Position numbers and translations under genes: made by a program. Positions 24,542-33,667 of a DNA stretch of 64,000 nt are shown here, one piece after another. Numbering within the stretch: the stretch's first letter is position 1; every line of letters begins with the position of its first letter. Source of the DNA: Hermatobates lingyangjiaoensis (lineage: Eukaryota; Arthropoda; Insecta; Hemiptera; Hermatobatidae); NCBI GenBank assembly GCA_026182355.1, contig JAPFBL010000543.1, positions 158,193 to 222,192 of the forward strand. Reading direction: 5' to 3'. The notes under the pieces were generated by a model. That model did no database searches. It was not told the DNA's origin and saw only the letters and a program-made list of their open reading frames with translations.

Positions 24542-27500
24542 ATAATATATATATATAGCAGAAGTTTCTTAATTTACTAATTTTACAGAATTTCTATAAC
24601 TTCCTTGTGATGTTGCGATGAGCAACTAGAATTTCTCACTATTGTAGTTATTTCATAATGTTTTTTTTATGATTTTTTTGAGTTTATAAGAAATTATTTA
24701 TTTTTACACTAAAGAGAAGAAATTCAGTTTTGATTGATCATATAATTAGTATCTTAAGTTGGATAAAACAGGTTTTTTTTTTAATTAATATCTTTAAATT
24801 GGAAATATTTTGTTGGCAGTTCGACTATAGAGGGACAGCTGGTTTCGACAGGACCAGAAATGTTGTTATTGGAAATAAAAACTTCGATCTAACGTATTTA
24901 GAAGAGGCTTATACCTCTGAACATTGGCTTGTGAGGATCTACAGGTATGGTTGACAACTTTGAAGTAATACTTTATCTCTTCAATCATATTCCAAATGTT
25001 TTATAATATACGAAGTTAAAGTTACCAGTGTTTAACAAAACAGCGACATATTATTTTTATAATTAGAATAATTATAAAAATAAATGGAAAGAGGTATTTC
25101 TAATTGTAAAACTTAAAAGCTTTTACAATATGTATATTATAAAACAGAAGTTGTATTGACTTTACAATTTAATCTACAAAAATTGTCTTAATTGAAGTCT
25201 TGTCCTTTTATGTTCAATGGTTTTATGTTCAATTTAGTGCAGTTATGGTTTGATTTACAATTTTTAAACAAATGAACAATGCAGTGGCACCACGACATGG
25301 GAATTTAATTTGTTCCATGATGATCGTTGAATATAAAAAAAAATTCTTGTATCAAATATATTTTTCTGATAGATGCTAATGAAAATAGAATTAATTCAAA
25401 TGATATGAATTTAACCTCAAAAGGAAATAATATGCTTTAAATACCAACCAAATGTAGATTCAATGATCATTGCATGCACAATGTATGCGTTCTATATAGC
25501 TCGAAATAACAACTTAAACATACATTCATACTTACTTACGGTATGACAGAACTTCACATATGTACTATAAAAAGATTCCACATAAACACGTGAAATAACA
25601 ATTAATTATCAAATCATATTATGAATGGGGAAACAAGACTAAGATCTTTCAACCGTAACAAGCGGTCTTCGTCAGAGTCAAAAACCCTACGGGTAACCCA
25701 GTTGGGTTTTTGACTCTGACGAAGACCGCTTGTTACGGTTGAAAGATTTTAGTATTGTTTTCCCATTTTATATTGTGGTTTGGTTATTGATATGTACTAT
25801 GGAGTAGAGGTAAGTTGTTAAGCCCGAGTTTGATCCGACTCGAATACAGGTCGGGTCTGGTCCGGGCTTCAATCTGGCTAACGTTTTTTTTTAAAATAAA
25901 CATATATTTATATATAATTTATACTATAACGATGTATAGGTATTAAACTAAGGAATACTTTTTATGAAAAAAATAATTTGGATGAAACAGATGACGAGAT
26001 TTTGTTGGCCGCTGGAGAGTAATTTCCAATATATACCCGACCCGGGCCTCATCTTGCTCAGTTGGGGTCGGACTTACCGACAATACCCGCGGGCCTGGGT
26101 TGGGTCAGACTGGAGTTTTTATGCCCGACCTTACCTCTACTATGAAGGAGGAGTTCGGGAGAGATATGTAAAACTCTAAACGATTTTAGTGTTTCTTTTC
26201 AAGTTTTATTTATTATTTACGCCAAGAATTATCACTACAACTGAGTGTTGAAGCTCAAGGCGGAATGGTGAGATGGACGTGTGCAGCCGGCCGCTCAATG
26301 GTGTTCCAGTATTAGCTATTCGTATTTCAAAAATATCTTCGTTACTTCGATGCGTAAATAATATAAAATTTGTCTATGTATATAAAAAAAAATCATATGT
26401 TCCGGGAGTGTTGCTATTTCGAGGTATTACTATATATCATTCTGATTATATTAATTTTTATGAAAACATTTTTGATTTGTTTTTATTGTGTTTAGGGTTA
26501 AAAAGGAAGAAGAGTTTAACCGTCCGAGGATACCTTTGTCTGAAAGGAAAATTAGAAGGAGTAGTAATTATATTTCAAAAAAGGTGATTCAATAATTTAT
26601 ATTATATTTTTTTTTACTTTATTACTATTCTGTTTACATGCTGCCATTCTAAATAATATTATTGTAATGAAAATATTAAGGAGGAATTTAAATATAAAAC
26701 TGATTACCACAGAACCGTACTTGGGTTTTCCTGGGAGGTATTTGTGATCCTTTTAGTTGGCCTGTTTTGGTTTCGAAATGTACGATACCAATAGTCACAT
26801 ATTACTTGTGTCTGCCGGAACTGTGATTTGGAAGAATTTGTCCTGAACTTGTAGAACAACTTTTACTGGAGTTGTTAAATTTGTTAAATGGGCCGTAATT
26901 TGGTAATTAGTATCATATAGAAAGGTTTTTGGTTGTAATAAGATGGTAGAGATTTGTTTCGGGTGGAAACAAAGTAGTTCCAACTCTATTAATCCGTTAT
27001 TGTTATCCGTGGAGGCCGTATTTTACTATTTTATTGTGGAGAGGGACCATGTGATAATGCACACTGTCCCACTTTGTATTCCAAATCAAGGATTGATTTT
27101 AGACTTGGATTGGGTGTTTATGATGTAGTAGTTCTGCGTTATTAGTATGACAATGCTTCCGGTTTTTGGGATACCCTCTTCTTTCATGTGAGATCTTACA
27201 TCTTCTGTGGAACCCTGGGGCACCATGTGCACCATATTGCATGTTTTTTTTAAATATCTTAATAAGTTTATAAGTGTAACCTTATTGTGGTATAGGGCAA
27301 CACACTATACAAGAACTCCTTAGGAAAGTGGATAGGGAAAACAGGACACAGGACACTTGAAGATTCTCTTCAAGGACACAGACAATCAAAGATACTTCTC
27401 AATAAGTTTGATAATAAGTAAATCTTGTATTGTATGGAAAGCAGCAGGAATAATCTAAGGATTTTAACCGGATTTCTAACGGGACACCTCAAACTTAATG

Positions 27501-30500
27501 GCCGGTCATCTGCGAAGAATGGGCATTGTTAATGATGGTTTGTGTAGATTCTGCAAGGTAGAGGAAGAAACAACGTTGCACCTGCTGGCTGATTGTCGGG
27601 ACAGTATTGCCACTTTGAAGTACCTTACAGTGAAAATTCTACGTTGGGAGTCCTAAATATTGCCTAACCCAAGTGTATTTGGAAGAAGGATCTTTAACGA
27701 TTACCTGATATTGTGCAGGATAAGAGACCGATGGCTTAACTTCCTCGCCGCCTGGTGGAGTCATTTTTCAAAGATAGGAGGGTAACTGCCAGGGTTGGTA
27801 GCACCTCAATGTCAAAGAACGTGGACCGAGGATGTCCGCAGGGCTCTGTCCTGGGACCTATATTATGGTCATTTGCGTTTGAGGCTTTAGTAGTCGAACT
27901 TGTGACTGAGGGATTTACACCTATCGCTTACGTGGATGATTTGTCTGTTTTAACTTCGGCTGATACTAGGGCATAGTTCAAAATCCAAGGTAAATGACAC
28001 CATGAAGATCTTGTCTAACTGGTGTAACTACGTGAAAGTAAATGTCTCAATCGATATGTTCCGTTGTTATGCTTAAGGACAAATTTAAAAGACACTGTGA
28101 CCCGAGGATCTATGTCCGGGAGCAAATGATCCCTCTTTCAGAAGAGGTTAAATATTTGGGTGTCCTAATTCATGAAGACCTCAGATTTTCGAAACATTAA
28201 ATACGCAACCGCGAAGGCAGCGGCGCCATATGCACCATTTGGGCGCATTTCGAGAGCCGCATGGAGCGTCCGTTTTAGCAGATGGAGAGTTTTGTAATCT
28301 GTAATCTTTATCTCAATCGCTTGCTATGAAGCCCCTTTGTGGGCCACACCTCGATACGACTGCTCTCGTCTCACTGGAAGGTGCTTCTTCAGGTCACCCA
28401 TAGCTTATAGGACTGCCCCAGCCCCTGGCAGTCCGGATTATTGTTGGGCAGATGCCTTTAGACATTGCAGTCAAACTTAAGGCTGACAGCCACGTCATCA
28501 AGAGAGGACTCCATGATACCTGGGTGCATACTGACATTGGTGCAGGAACAATTGAGAATTTGGAGCTGGCTAAGAGATGGGCTATGAACTCATGAGAGGA
28601 GCGATGGACAGGTGGTCTACTGGCCGATGGACTTTTCGTTTCTTTCTCTCTGTGGAACCTAGGATTCTTGCCAGAAATCCTGCGTTCGGTCATTGTTTCC
28701 TGCAGGTCCTTACTGGCCATGGCGATTTCAGAAGTTATCTCTACCTTTTTAAGAAAGTCAATGACCCTACCTGTCCATGCAGGGAGGCTCCGGAAACCAT
28801 GGATCATGTTTTGGAGGTCTACGATGTGTATGCGGTGCCAAGGTTTGATTGGAGATGAAGACGGGCTGTTTGGTTGCTGACCTGTACGCTTGAGCTTTCA
28901 TGAACGAGTTTGCTACCGCCTTCAGAAGATTTGTTTATACTATTGGGAGGCTGAAGAAGGCTCCGTTCCCCTAGTTTTGTGATTTTTTTTCCAGTATGGT
29001 TTATTTTTATTACTCATGTTGCTTGATGTCAGTCGTGGATGCCCGCATACGTGAGTCCACCTTGTTCACGCTGGGACTGCCGGCTGTGTTTTTTAACGTG
29101 GCCTTTTACCACGTTAAAAACATTGATCTGCTCGGCTTTGTTCCATATCATGGTCGAAAAGCTAAAGGTGTATGACAGTAAATCAAAACAGGGTTAACGT
29201 CCTCTCCGAGTGACGACGTGCACAGATATATTCATCTCCCATGTGAATAAATCAAGACCAGAGTGGGTATTGAACCCCAGACATATCAGACCAGGGGCGA
29301 GTACGGTGCCACAGAGTTAACCTGGCTCGCTAATCAAAGTTAGTTTTTATTGCATAGTCTAAAGATTTGTCTATTGTTTGTGTTTTATAAGTTCTTTTAT
29401 ATACATATGGAAAACAATGTGGTTGATACTTCGACCAAGCAAGATAAAAAAGAAGAGACGAGGACAAATTACTACTTAGTTATCACCTTTCATATTTGAT
29501 TTTTCAAAATAATTAATGTAATTAATAATAATTATTAATTATATTAATAATAATAATTAATGTGACACATAGACCTTGGGGAGACTCTGATGTCAGTTGG
29601 ACTGTTTTAAGTACCTCAAAATTCCTTCTGCGGATCTCCACGTTAATAACGGCATAATTAATGTCACATTTATCAAGCAGTGTTTAATTTATCAAGAAAT
29701 AAAGTTTGTTGGAAACAATAACTAGTTCTAAACAAAATTAAGAGAAGTAACGATTTTGACTTTTTTTTTATTTAAAATCGTCAATTTACCAAAAAAAAAC
29801 AAAGTTTTTGGTATTTGGTATTTAGATCCTTTTGATTTTCAAGTCTTCAATTGTGTGTTTAAGTTTTAAATGTATAATTGCTTAAGTATGATTAGGTCTC
29901 AAAATACTCCATAAATGACTGGGGGCACAAATCGACATAATCCTGTTGTTAGGAGTTGCTAGTCACTGTATACTCTTTCTACCATCTTTGATTATGATCA
30001 AATAATTGATTTTTTTAAGCGCTTGAATTTTCTTGATATCGTTTAAAGTTTGTATATAAGTTTCAAAATTTTATTAATGATGAAATATGTATTAAAATAT
30101 GATAAAGTTGATCCGGCCACCAATGTTTTTAGGATGTGTATTTAAAACTATTAATTCCTTTACTTATTTACTTCTTCCCTCTTAGAATTCCTTGTATGAA
30201 GAAAAACACGAACATTATCTCGTGAGTGTTTAATCTATGATTTTGCAATCTTTATTATCTGCAAAAAAATTTCTCAGATGTATTTGCTGTCTCGAATACT
30301 CATTGTTTTTATTATATGTAATTTTATATTGGTTGTTTATTTTTTTATGAGGTATAGACAATTTAAATCTTTTGTCAGTGTATTTTATTTTTAGAAATTA
30401 CATTCTAATATTTTTACTAAATATATTCTAATATATTATTTTTCTAATATTTTTACCTATAAGTTAGTACAGTGGACCTTGATATACCAGTTTAATCTGT

Positions 30501-31459
30501 ACCAGACCCGAACTCGCATTCAAAAAATCTCGTATTGCAAACAATTATTTCCCATTTAATATAAATGAAATTTATTTAATCCGTTCTAACCCTTTAAAAC
30601 CTCCTGACTCACCCCATAATAACCATTGCATGAACTATACAGTACAGTATAATTGAATGTGAAACACCCTTGTAACTAAAAGTCTGAAATAAAAGATATA
30701 AGCTATTAATATAATAAAAAATGAATAGTTTAATAATGAATAACGCTAGCTAGCTGGAAAATTCTGAACCAAAAGCTTCCGTCTTTCCACTAACCTCCGC
30801 GTAAGCCAAGCTCGTGTTTTAAAATTTAGCTCAGATTTCAATGAAAAATTCAGCTCAAATTTGGGTTCGGCTTCCGAAAAATTCGTATCTTAAGATACGA
30901 CTGCACTTACCATTATGCATTATGCTCCAGAGTCGTATCTTAAGATACGACTGCACTTATCATCATGCATTATGCTCCAGAGTCGTATCTTAAGATACGA
31001 CTGCACTTACCATTATGCATTATGCTCCAGAGTCGTATCTTAAGATACGACTGCACTTATCATCATGCATTATGCTCCAGAGTCGTATCTTAAGATACCA
31101 CTGCACTTATCATCATGCATTATGCTCCAGAGTCGCCTTGAATACTTGTCATAGGCCTTCGATCAACACTGGAACTATGTACATGGCTTTATCTGGGTAT
31201 TGGGTCTTAGAAATTTCTGAAATGAACAGGATTATCCTGTGTACAAACTCGTAGTCGCTGTCTGAAAATACGTGTTCCTGTTTTAAAGTATTATAGACGA
31301 CTGTATTACAGACCTCTTGTTTGAATTGTAAGTTGAATTTACCCATTTGACTAAACTGGTTTACATTTAATATTTCAGACTGCTAAAAGGAGGAAAGGCT
31401 TTATCAGAGGCAGGCCTGTGGTGGTGAAAGGTAGAAAGCCTGCTGCCAAAGCAGCGTAG
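9944..31459 (+). CDS. STT3B: STT3B, catalytic subunit of oligosaccharyltransferase (complete, 15 exons)
   Basis: STT3B transfers the dolichol-linked glycan to Asn in N-X-S/T sites in the ER lumen and completes sites missed co-translationally. Exons: 9944-10086, 10162-10380, 10447-10624, 11236-11301, 11373-11571, 11653-11824, 15230-15408, 15805-16010, 16088-16272, 20850-21021, 22177-22350, 23233-23346, 24820-24944, 26496-26583, 31379-31459; 2301 nt, 766 aa plus TAG. Family motifs in order: EFDPWFNYR (first lumenal loop, catalytic Asp), [31 protein letters not shown], the conserved glycosylation site NNTWNNSH, and [17 protein letters not shown]. The basic tail [15 protein letters not shown] is the STT3B type; STT3A lacks it. 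The start ATG is the first after an in-frame TAA at 9932; the N-terminus is about 50 residues shorter than human STT3B (826 aa). Introns range from 60 bp to 4.8 kb and are loaded with transposons. Confidence 0.95.
11572..11652 (+). other. 81 nt stop-free intron of STT3B (3n length)
   Basis: Homology places HMAAS-G-VFALL across a junction, with donor GGTAGTAAC and a T-rich acceptor ending TTTTAG. The intron length is a multiple of three and has no in-frame stop, so retention would insert 27 mostly aromatic/hydrophobic residues in a conserved part of the protein. A gene finder without homology would read straight through it. Confidence 0.85.
12660..13142 (+). pseudogene. PLE GIY-YIG C-terminal fragment in STT3B intron 6
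   Basis: The frame gives [20 protein letters not shown], then [24 protein letters not shown], a PLE-type GIY-YIG nuclease start with the CxxC pair and the Y-V-G...R signature, ending at TAA (13140-13142). The reverse transcriptase part is missing. It differs from the PLE at 3-515, so at least two PLE lineages are present. It is on the same strand as the host gene and wholly intronic. Confidence 0.8.
13143..13445 (+). mobile_element. 3' region of the intronic PLE, homologous to foldback family A arms
   Basis: The end of this stretch reads ATTGAAAGACCTCAGAG, then TATTGTTTTCCTTTTTC, TATTGTGGTTTAAACTTCAT and TGATTGCATCACATGTTTAT. It lines up block by block with the right arm of family A: GTTGAAAGATCTTAGTC, TTGTTTTCCCATTTC, TTATTGTGGTTTGATCAT, TGATTGTTATTTCACGTG. 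This links the foldbacks to a PLE 3' end. Confidence 0.6.
13793..14005. repeat. Foldback element, family B
   Basis: Inverted arms share ATCGACTGTGAAATAGAAAC, the segment ACTCTCATTGC-AACGTTTCGG and AAACCTTTTT. In the right arm CCTATAAAAAAGG-hairpin-CCGAAACGTTGG is the family B version of the ribozyme-like motif. It lies in STT3B intron 6. Confidence 0.75.
14640..15202. mobile_element. Degraded DNA transposon with CCCGAAAATAAG repeats
   Basis: CCCCCGAAAATAAGTCCT, CCCCTGAAAATAGGCCCT and CCCCCGAGAATAAGCCCT recur at 14670, 14724 and 15125. The right end carries a short mirror, GACAGTGTC, next to TTATTTTCGG. This looks like the terminal region of a non-autonomous DNA element. I see no coding frame and the family is uncertain. 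Confidence 0.4.
16400..16735 (+). mobile_element. tRNA-derived SINE
   Basis: The head GACGTGTTCGCCTCTGGACT is followed by B box GGGTTCAATACC, the body TCAATTTATTAACGCGGGAG, AGCCTGTTCGATATCAGATA and CTCGTTAAAGATCCCTACTC, and a tail near GGCACTGCAAAATAACCTAA. It is the same family as the fuller copy at 59215-59540. Sited in STT3B intron 9. Confidence 0.75.
16817..17243. mobile_element. pogo/Tigger-like MITE with a second TIR nested inside
   Basis: The ends are CAATGGATTCCGCTTAATTG (left) and, read inward from the right, CAGTCGATTCCGGTTAATTG; both are flanked by TA. TTAATTGGGACA recurs near both ends. Inside, TA-CAGTAGAGTCCTGATTAACC at 16875 looks like the end of a second related element, and CGGTGCAGCGGCAAAACAA is duplicated at about 16931 and 17072. 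There is no intact transposase. Confidence 0.6.
17660..18017. repeat. Two hairpins, 17660-17745 and 17930-18017
   Basis: The first is an imperfect inverted repeat (AAATACTAATTGGG against CCAATTTAGTATTT). The second is nearly perfect: CTCATTCTGAAGTAAAATGG mirrors CCATTTTACTTCAGAATGAG with arms of about 38 bp and a 12 bp loop. Neither contains a recognisable transposon end. Confidence 0.65.
18935..19275 (+). mobile_element. tRNA-derived SINE (diverged)
   Basis: A degraded head (AGAGTAGCCCGTGGATCACA) is followed by a B-box-like GGGTTCAATATAC, CCCTCGATTTATTCTTGTGG, AGAGAGGACGTTAAGCCGTC, GAGCCTGTGCAATGTCAGAT and a tail ending CACTGCAACATAACCTAA. It lies in STT3B intron 9. Confidence 0.7.
20085..20165 (-). 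mobile_element. SINE fragment
   Basis: GGACTTAACGTTCTCTCTGA and GGGACGACGTGGTCAGAGAT match the middle of the SINE family in antisense. Head and tail are missing. Confidence 0.55.
20492..20745. mobile_element. 254 bp MITE with CAGGGTGTCTC terminal repeats and TA target duplication
   Basis: The left end CAGGGTGTCTCAAAAAAATG...TACTCACTCTTAGAATGA is mirrored at the right end over about 45 bp. Each end is flanked by TA (20490-20491, 20746-20747). This is a textbook mariner-type non-autonomous element. The minus strand inside reads [20 protein letters not shown], a possible remnant of the parent element. It lies 104 bp upstream of STT3B exon 10. Confidence 0.85.
21650..21905. repeat. Foldback element, family F
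   Basis: Inverted arms carry AACACATAGAAACACCATAC, AACTCACTTCAAAGTTTCGA and, in the right arm, CTCCTGATGACGATTAGTTCG...GAAATGAGTTG. The loop is A/T-rich. STT3B intron 10. Confidence 0.65.
22860..23080 (+). repeat. Dispersed repeat, sister copy of the minisatellite-bearing repeat at 37.9 kb
   Basis: AATTAGGACTTAAAAAATCA, TTTTGGTATAAAATTTCAGA, TCTATTTTCTATTACTCTCT and CAAAATGCCACCC match 37920-38075 in order, and both copies continue into CCACCCC-rich sequence and CTACGCCA. Here the C-rich part is only about 25 bp. Confidence 0.7.
23665..23895. repeat. Foldback element, family C
   Basis: Outer arms AACTATAGGTAAACAAACAG and ATAACATACTTACAGTTTCT mirror a right arm with ACACTGTAAGTGTG. The inner part has GCCAAACGCACTTGCG/CAAGTGTGCTTGACG. 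The motif CTCCTGATGACGGTTAAACC lies at about 23836. Confidence 0.65.
24156..24381. repeat. Foldback element, family A (asymmetric)
   Basis: The left arm keeps only the outer part, from AAGATTTCACATAAACACGT to AAGACTAAGATCTT. It is joined to unrelated sequence and then to an intact right arm containing CTGACGAAGACCGC and GGTTGAAAGATC. An internal deletion or replacement in the left arm is the simplest reading. Confidence 0.75.
24430..24562. repeat. (TA)n microsatellite
   Basis: About 130 bp of TATATA is interrupted by short AACAGTCACAG. It lies in STT3B intron 12. Confidence 0.9.
25570..25792. repeat. Foldback element, family A
   Basis: Both arms are present with the inner AGTCAAAAACCC mirrored around GTAACCC near 25695. 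The outer end is AAAGATTCCACATAAACACG on the left; the right end is trimmed at GTGGTTTGGTTATTGATA. An hAT MITE begins 12 bp further on. Confidence 0.8.
25805..26139. mobile_element. hAT-type MITE with 8 bp target duplication
   Basis: The left terminus TAGAGGTAAGTTGTTAAGCC and the right terminus (read inward TAGAGGTAAGGTCGGGC) match. Flanking octamers are CTATGGAG and CTATGAAG, an 8 bp duplication with one change, as expected for hAT elements. The subterminal region is rich in GGGTCGG/CCGGGC, also typical. It lies in STT3B intron 13. An open frame inside is not transposase. Confidence 0.75.
27480..27610 (+). pseudogene. LINE ORF2 C-terminal fragment, lineage 1
   Basis: With one frame break, the plus strand reads GHLKLNG, then [20 protein letters not shown], then [10 protein letters not shown]. 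This is the C-terminal CxxC...H....C zinc-knuckle-like end of non-LTR retrotransposon polyproteins. The same sequence occurs at 58190-58270. STT3B intron 14. Confidence 0.65.
27625..27745 (-). mobile_element. SINE body fragment between two LINE fragments
   Basis: ATATTGCCTAACCCAAGTGT, GATCTTTAACGATTACCTGA and CGATGGCTTAACTTCCTC match the antisense body of the SINE at 59215-59540. The head is absent. Confidence 0.55.
27750..28990 (+). pseudogene. LINE reverse transcriptase fragment, lineage 2 (R1/I-like)
   Basis: The stretch 27755-27976 encodes [13 protein letters not shown] and AYVDDLSVL, the domain 4/5 signatures of a non-LTR reverse transcriptase with the catalytic DD. After several frameshifts and stops, 28577-28858 gives [10 protein letters not shown], then [14 protein letters not shown], the C-terminal cysteine motif. 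The element is broken in several frames and cannot be active. Plus strand, within the last STT3B intron. Confidence 0.8.
29187..29332 (-). mobile_element. tRNA-derived SINE, head half
   Basis: GTTAACGTCCTCTCCGAGTG, the B box complement GGGTATTGAACCCC, and GAGTACGGTGCCACAGAGTT...AACCTGG give the SINE head on the minus strand. The tail half is missing. Confidence 0.7.
30470..30883 (+). mobile_element. TIR transposon left end
   Basis: TA-CAGTGGACCTTGATATACC is a pogo/mariner-type terminus, followed by AATCTGTACCAGACCCGAAC and AAAATCTCGTATTGCAAAC. The element runs directly into a 50 bp tandem array; no right end is visible. STT3B intron 14. Confidence 0.5.
30884..31133. repeat. 50 bp tandem array, five copies, each with a 16 bp palindrome
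   Basis: Units start at 30884, 30934, 30984, 31034 and 31084. Each opens with the palindrome CGTATCTTAAGATACG and continues ACTGCACTTA, CATTATGCATTATGCTCCAG. TTACCATT and TTATCATC variants alternate in copies 1-4, suggesting a 100 bp higher-order unit; copy 5 breaks the palindrome by one base. The array ends about 245 bp before the last STT3B exon. Confidence 0.9.
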
Positions 31460-31950
31460 CCTATGAAGACAGTCAGTCCTCGCCAAGGGTCTCCCAAATA
31501 CAGTCTCCTCCATCACACTCCACAACACAACTAGATTCGCATTCGATAATCTCTCTCTCTCTTCCTGCACACACTTTCAAGCCAAGTCTGAATAGAAGCC
31601 ATGCGATCAACCTCTGTCACTACCTTCTGCCTACCTGACTGACTTATTGTACAAATGTGCCTCAATATTTCTTTTTCACTTGCCATAGTAAAGCTTTCTT
31701 TAATATTCGCACTAAAATAATTTCTTCCTCGATATATACAGGTTTTTTTTTAATTGAGTTTAATAAAGTGATCTATATAGTAACTTATGTGATTTATCAT
31801 TCCTGAATATGTTTTTTTTTTAAAAAATAATCCATATCTGTTACAGGTATAAATTACGTTGTTTCATTGGCCAAATGTTAGATATATATTTATTTTTTAA
31901 TACAAAGCCGTATTATTTTTTTGTGCAATAAAAATGACCACTGGTATTTT
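31460..31950 (+). terminator. STT3B 3' UTR with candidate polyadenylation signals
   Basis: After the TAG at 31457-31459, AATAAA occurs at 31762-31767 and 31927-31932. The first 200 bp are C/T-rich and free of recognised repeats, as expected of transcribed UTR. Which signal is used cannot be told. Confidence 0.5.
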
Positions 31951-32186
31951 GATGAGTAACATTATATTACAAAACTACGTCATTTATAGTGTGGACTTGA
32001 ATCAATTATCTACATTAAATTTATTTGTTTTTCTTTTTCTAGATTATTATTTGAAAGGAGTCTTTTATTTTTCCATCAATTGGAAATGGATTCATTTTAT
32101 TTGGATTAAACTGTAACAATGTTGCAAAACTTGTATTAATATATTTACTATGTAAATATTAAATTACAATTTGTTAAAGTTTATTT

Positions 32187-32264
32187 TCAAGTGTTCTGAA
32201 CCATTCCTTCCTCTCGAAATCTTAAAGGCAGTGGCCTCATGGGGAACTTCTGTGACTGCTCTTC
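32187..32264 (-). CDS. Candidate terminal exon of an unidentified minus-strand gene
   Basis: A good acceptor (TTTCTATTTTTACAG) is followed by 25 codons starting EEQSQKFPMRPLPLRFREE, a TGA, and AATAAA (32185-32180) directly after the stop. A second frame is open from the same acceptor and reads VTEVPHEATAFKISRGRN to a later stop, so the frame is not settled. No upstream exon was found. It would be convergent with STT3B. It may equally be a repeat or a chance open stretch. Confidence 0.3.
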   Translation of the reverse strand, partial: EEQSQKFPMRPLPLRFREEGMVQNT

Positions 32265-32269
32265 CTGTA

Positions 32270-33026
32270 AAAATAGAAAAAAAACTGTCATTCCAATAAC
32301 AAAAATAAGCTGTAATATATGAATATGAATATGAAATAATATATGTAATATATGAATGATCATTAATAGGAAGAAACATGTGAAAAATGTATGAAGATTC
32401 TAGAAAGGGGAATAACGTTTTTAAGCAAATTTCAATGAGATTCGAGGACATTAATGAAAAAAATGTTTATTTTTCTTTAAAACTTTGAATTGAAAGAAAG
32501 GTTGAGAAGAGGATCATTTTATCCATACAGGCGTACGTCCCATATTCCGTTCTATAAAAAGAAATATATATATATGTATTCTATACATACGTGTATACAT
32601 ATATACACGTGATATATGTATACTATATGTATACTATACATACATATTCGTGAATGGAACAGGAATGACAACCGTCTGAGACCATAGTCCTCCATAGGTC
32701 AGGTCAGTTTGACGAAACAAAGCTAGGATACAAATTAACAGCTGAGCAGAGGATGTAACTAGGAAAGAACGGATTAAACGAGACGAAATTTGTGCTGTAA
32801 TATATATATTTGTACATTTTGGAAGCAGTCCTTCATTCAGGAAGAATTGGAGATGTGTTATTTAGTATCCACCATGAGAGAAGGAGAATATTCTGCACCC
32901 TTCAGAAGATCATAAGAAAAGTGAATGTCGAAAATATAGCTTGCTGTTAATACCTTTTATTATTAAATATTTTTTTAAGGTTGTTTTTTTTAAAAAATCT
33001 CATACATATATGTCTGTGATATATAT

Positions 33027-33093
<67 letters not shown>

Positions 33094-33160
33094 AATGTTT
33101 TCCTTATCCTGACCGCATATATTTAAAACTATTTTTCTTTTTATCGAAGTTCGGTCTAGA
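32270..33160. other. No gene seen: AT-rich spacer with TA tracts and a PLE scrap
   Basis: A self-complementary stretch of ATACATACGTGTATACATAT type lies at 32560-32650 and (TA)n at 33015-33095. GGAAGCAGTCCTTCATTCAG at about 32820 is the antisense of the PLE segment NEGLLPKCTNIYI, also seen near 33636. Confidence 0.5.
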
Positions 33161-33166
33161 GAAACC

Positions 33167-33384
33167 TCTGACGAAGACAGCTTGTTACGGTTGAAAGATC
33201 TTATTCTTGTTTTCCCATTTCATATTGTGGTTTGATCATTGATTGTTATTTCACGTGTTTATATGAAATCCTTTTATATATATCAATGATCAAACCACAA
33301 TAAGAATGGGAAAACAAAACTTCTTATTGTCGTTTGATCAATGATTATTGTTTCACGTGTTTATGTGAAATCTTTTTATATATT
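33167..33384. repeat. Two family A remnants, right arms
   Basis: A near-complete right arm (CTGACGAAGACAGC to the CACGTG end, about 33167-33277) is followed by a small palindrome of outer-arm sequence only (33284-33384). Confidence 0.7.
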
Positions 33385-33667
33385 TATATATTATATATTC
33401 TTTTTGATTCATCCATTTTTTTCCATAAATTTACCCATATTAATATTGTACTGCTTATATTAATTTCCTTTTTAAATCTTTACTTCATGATTTCAATTAC
33501 TTTATGTGTCTCCGACATGCTTGGTTCTCCCTCCCTCTCTCTTTTTTCTGAACATGTATTTTCTGAAAATTTCAGTGAGTTTTCTTTACTCGGTGTGTTA
33601 CTCTTCTTCGATTTTGGACTTTATATATATTTGTAAAATTTGGAAGCAGTCCTTCTTTTAAGCATAT

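Noticed and set aside
25964..26179. 71-codon open frame
   Set aside because: Lies across the right end of the hAT MITE; the Trp/Arg/Gly-rich sequence reflects its GGGTCGG-type repeats.
26700..27130. Minus-strand open frame with [20 protein letters not shown], faintly like an alpha-2-macroglobulin/TEP N-terminal domain
   Set aside because: The similarity is weak, several stops interrupt it, and splice sites are not convincing; it lies in an intron of another gene. I would not annotate it without a database search.
28394..28880. Three overlapping open frames on both strands
   Set aside because: Only the plus-strand frame with [14 protein letters not shown] is the LINE coding frame; the others are shadows.
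30884..31133. Regular 50 bp repeats with a palindrome, CRISPR-like at first sight
   Set aside because: The units are contiguous tandem copies with no unique spacers, inside an intron of an animal gene.
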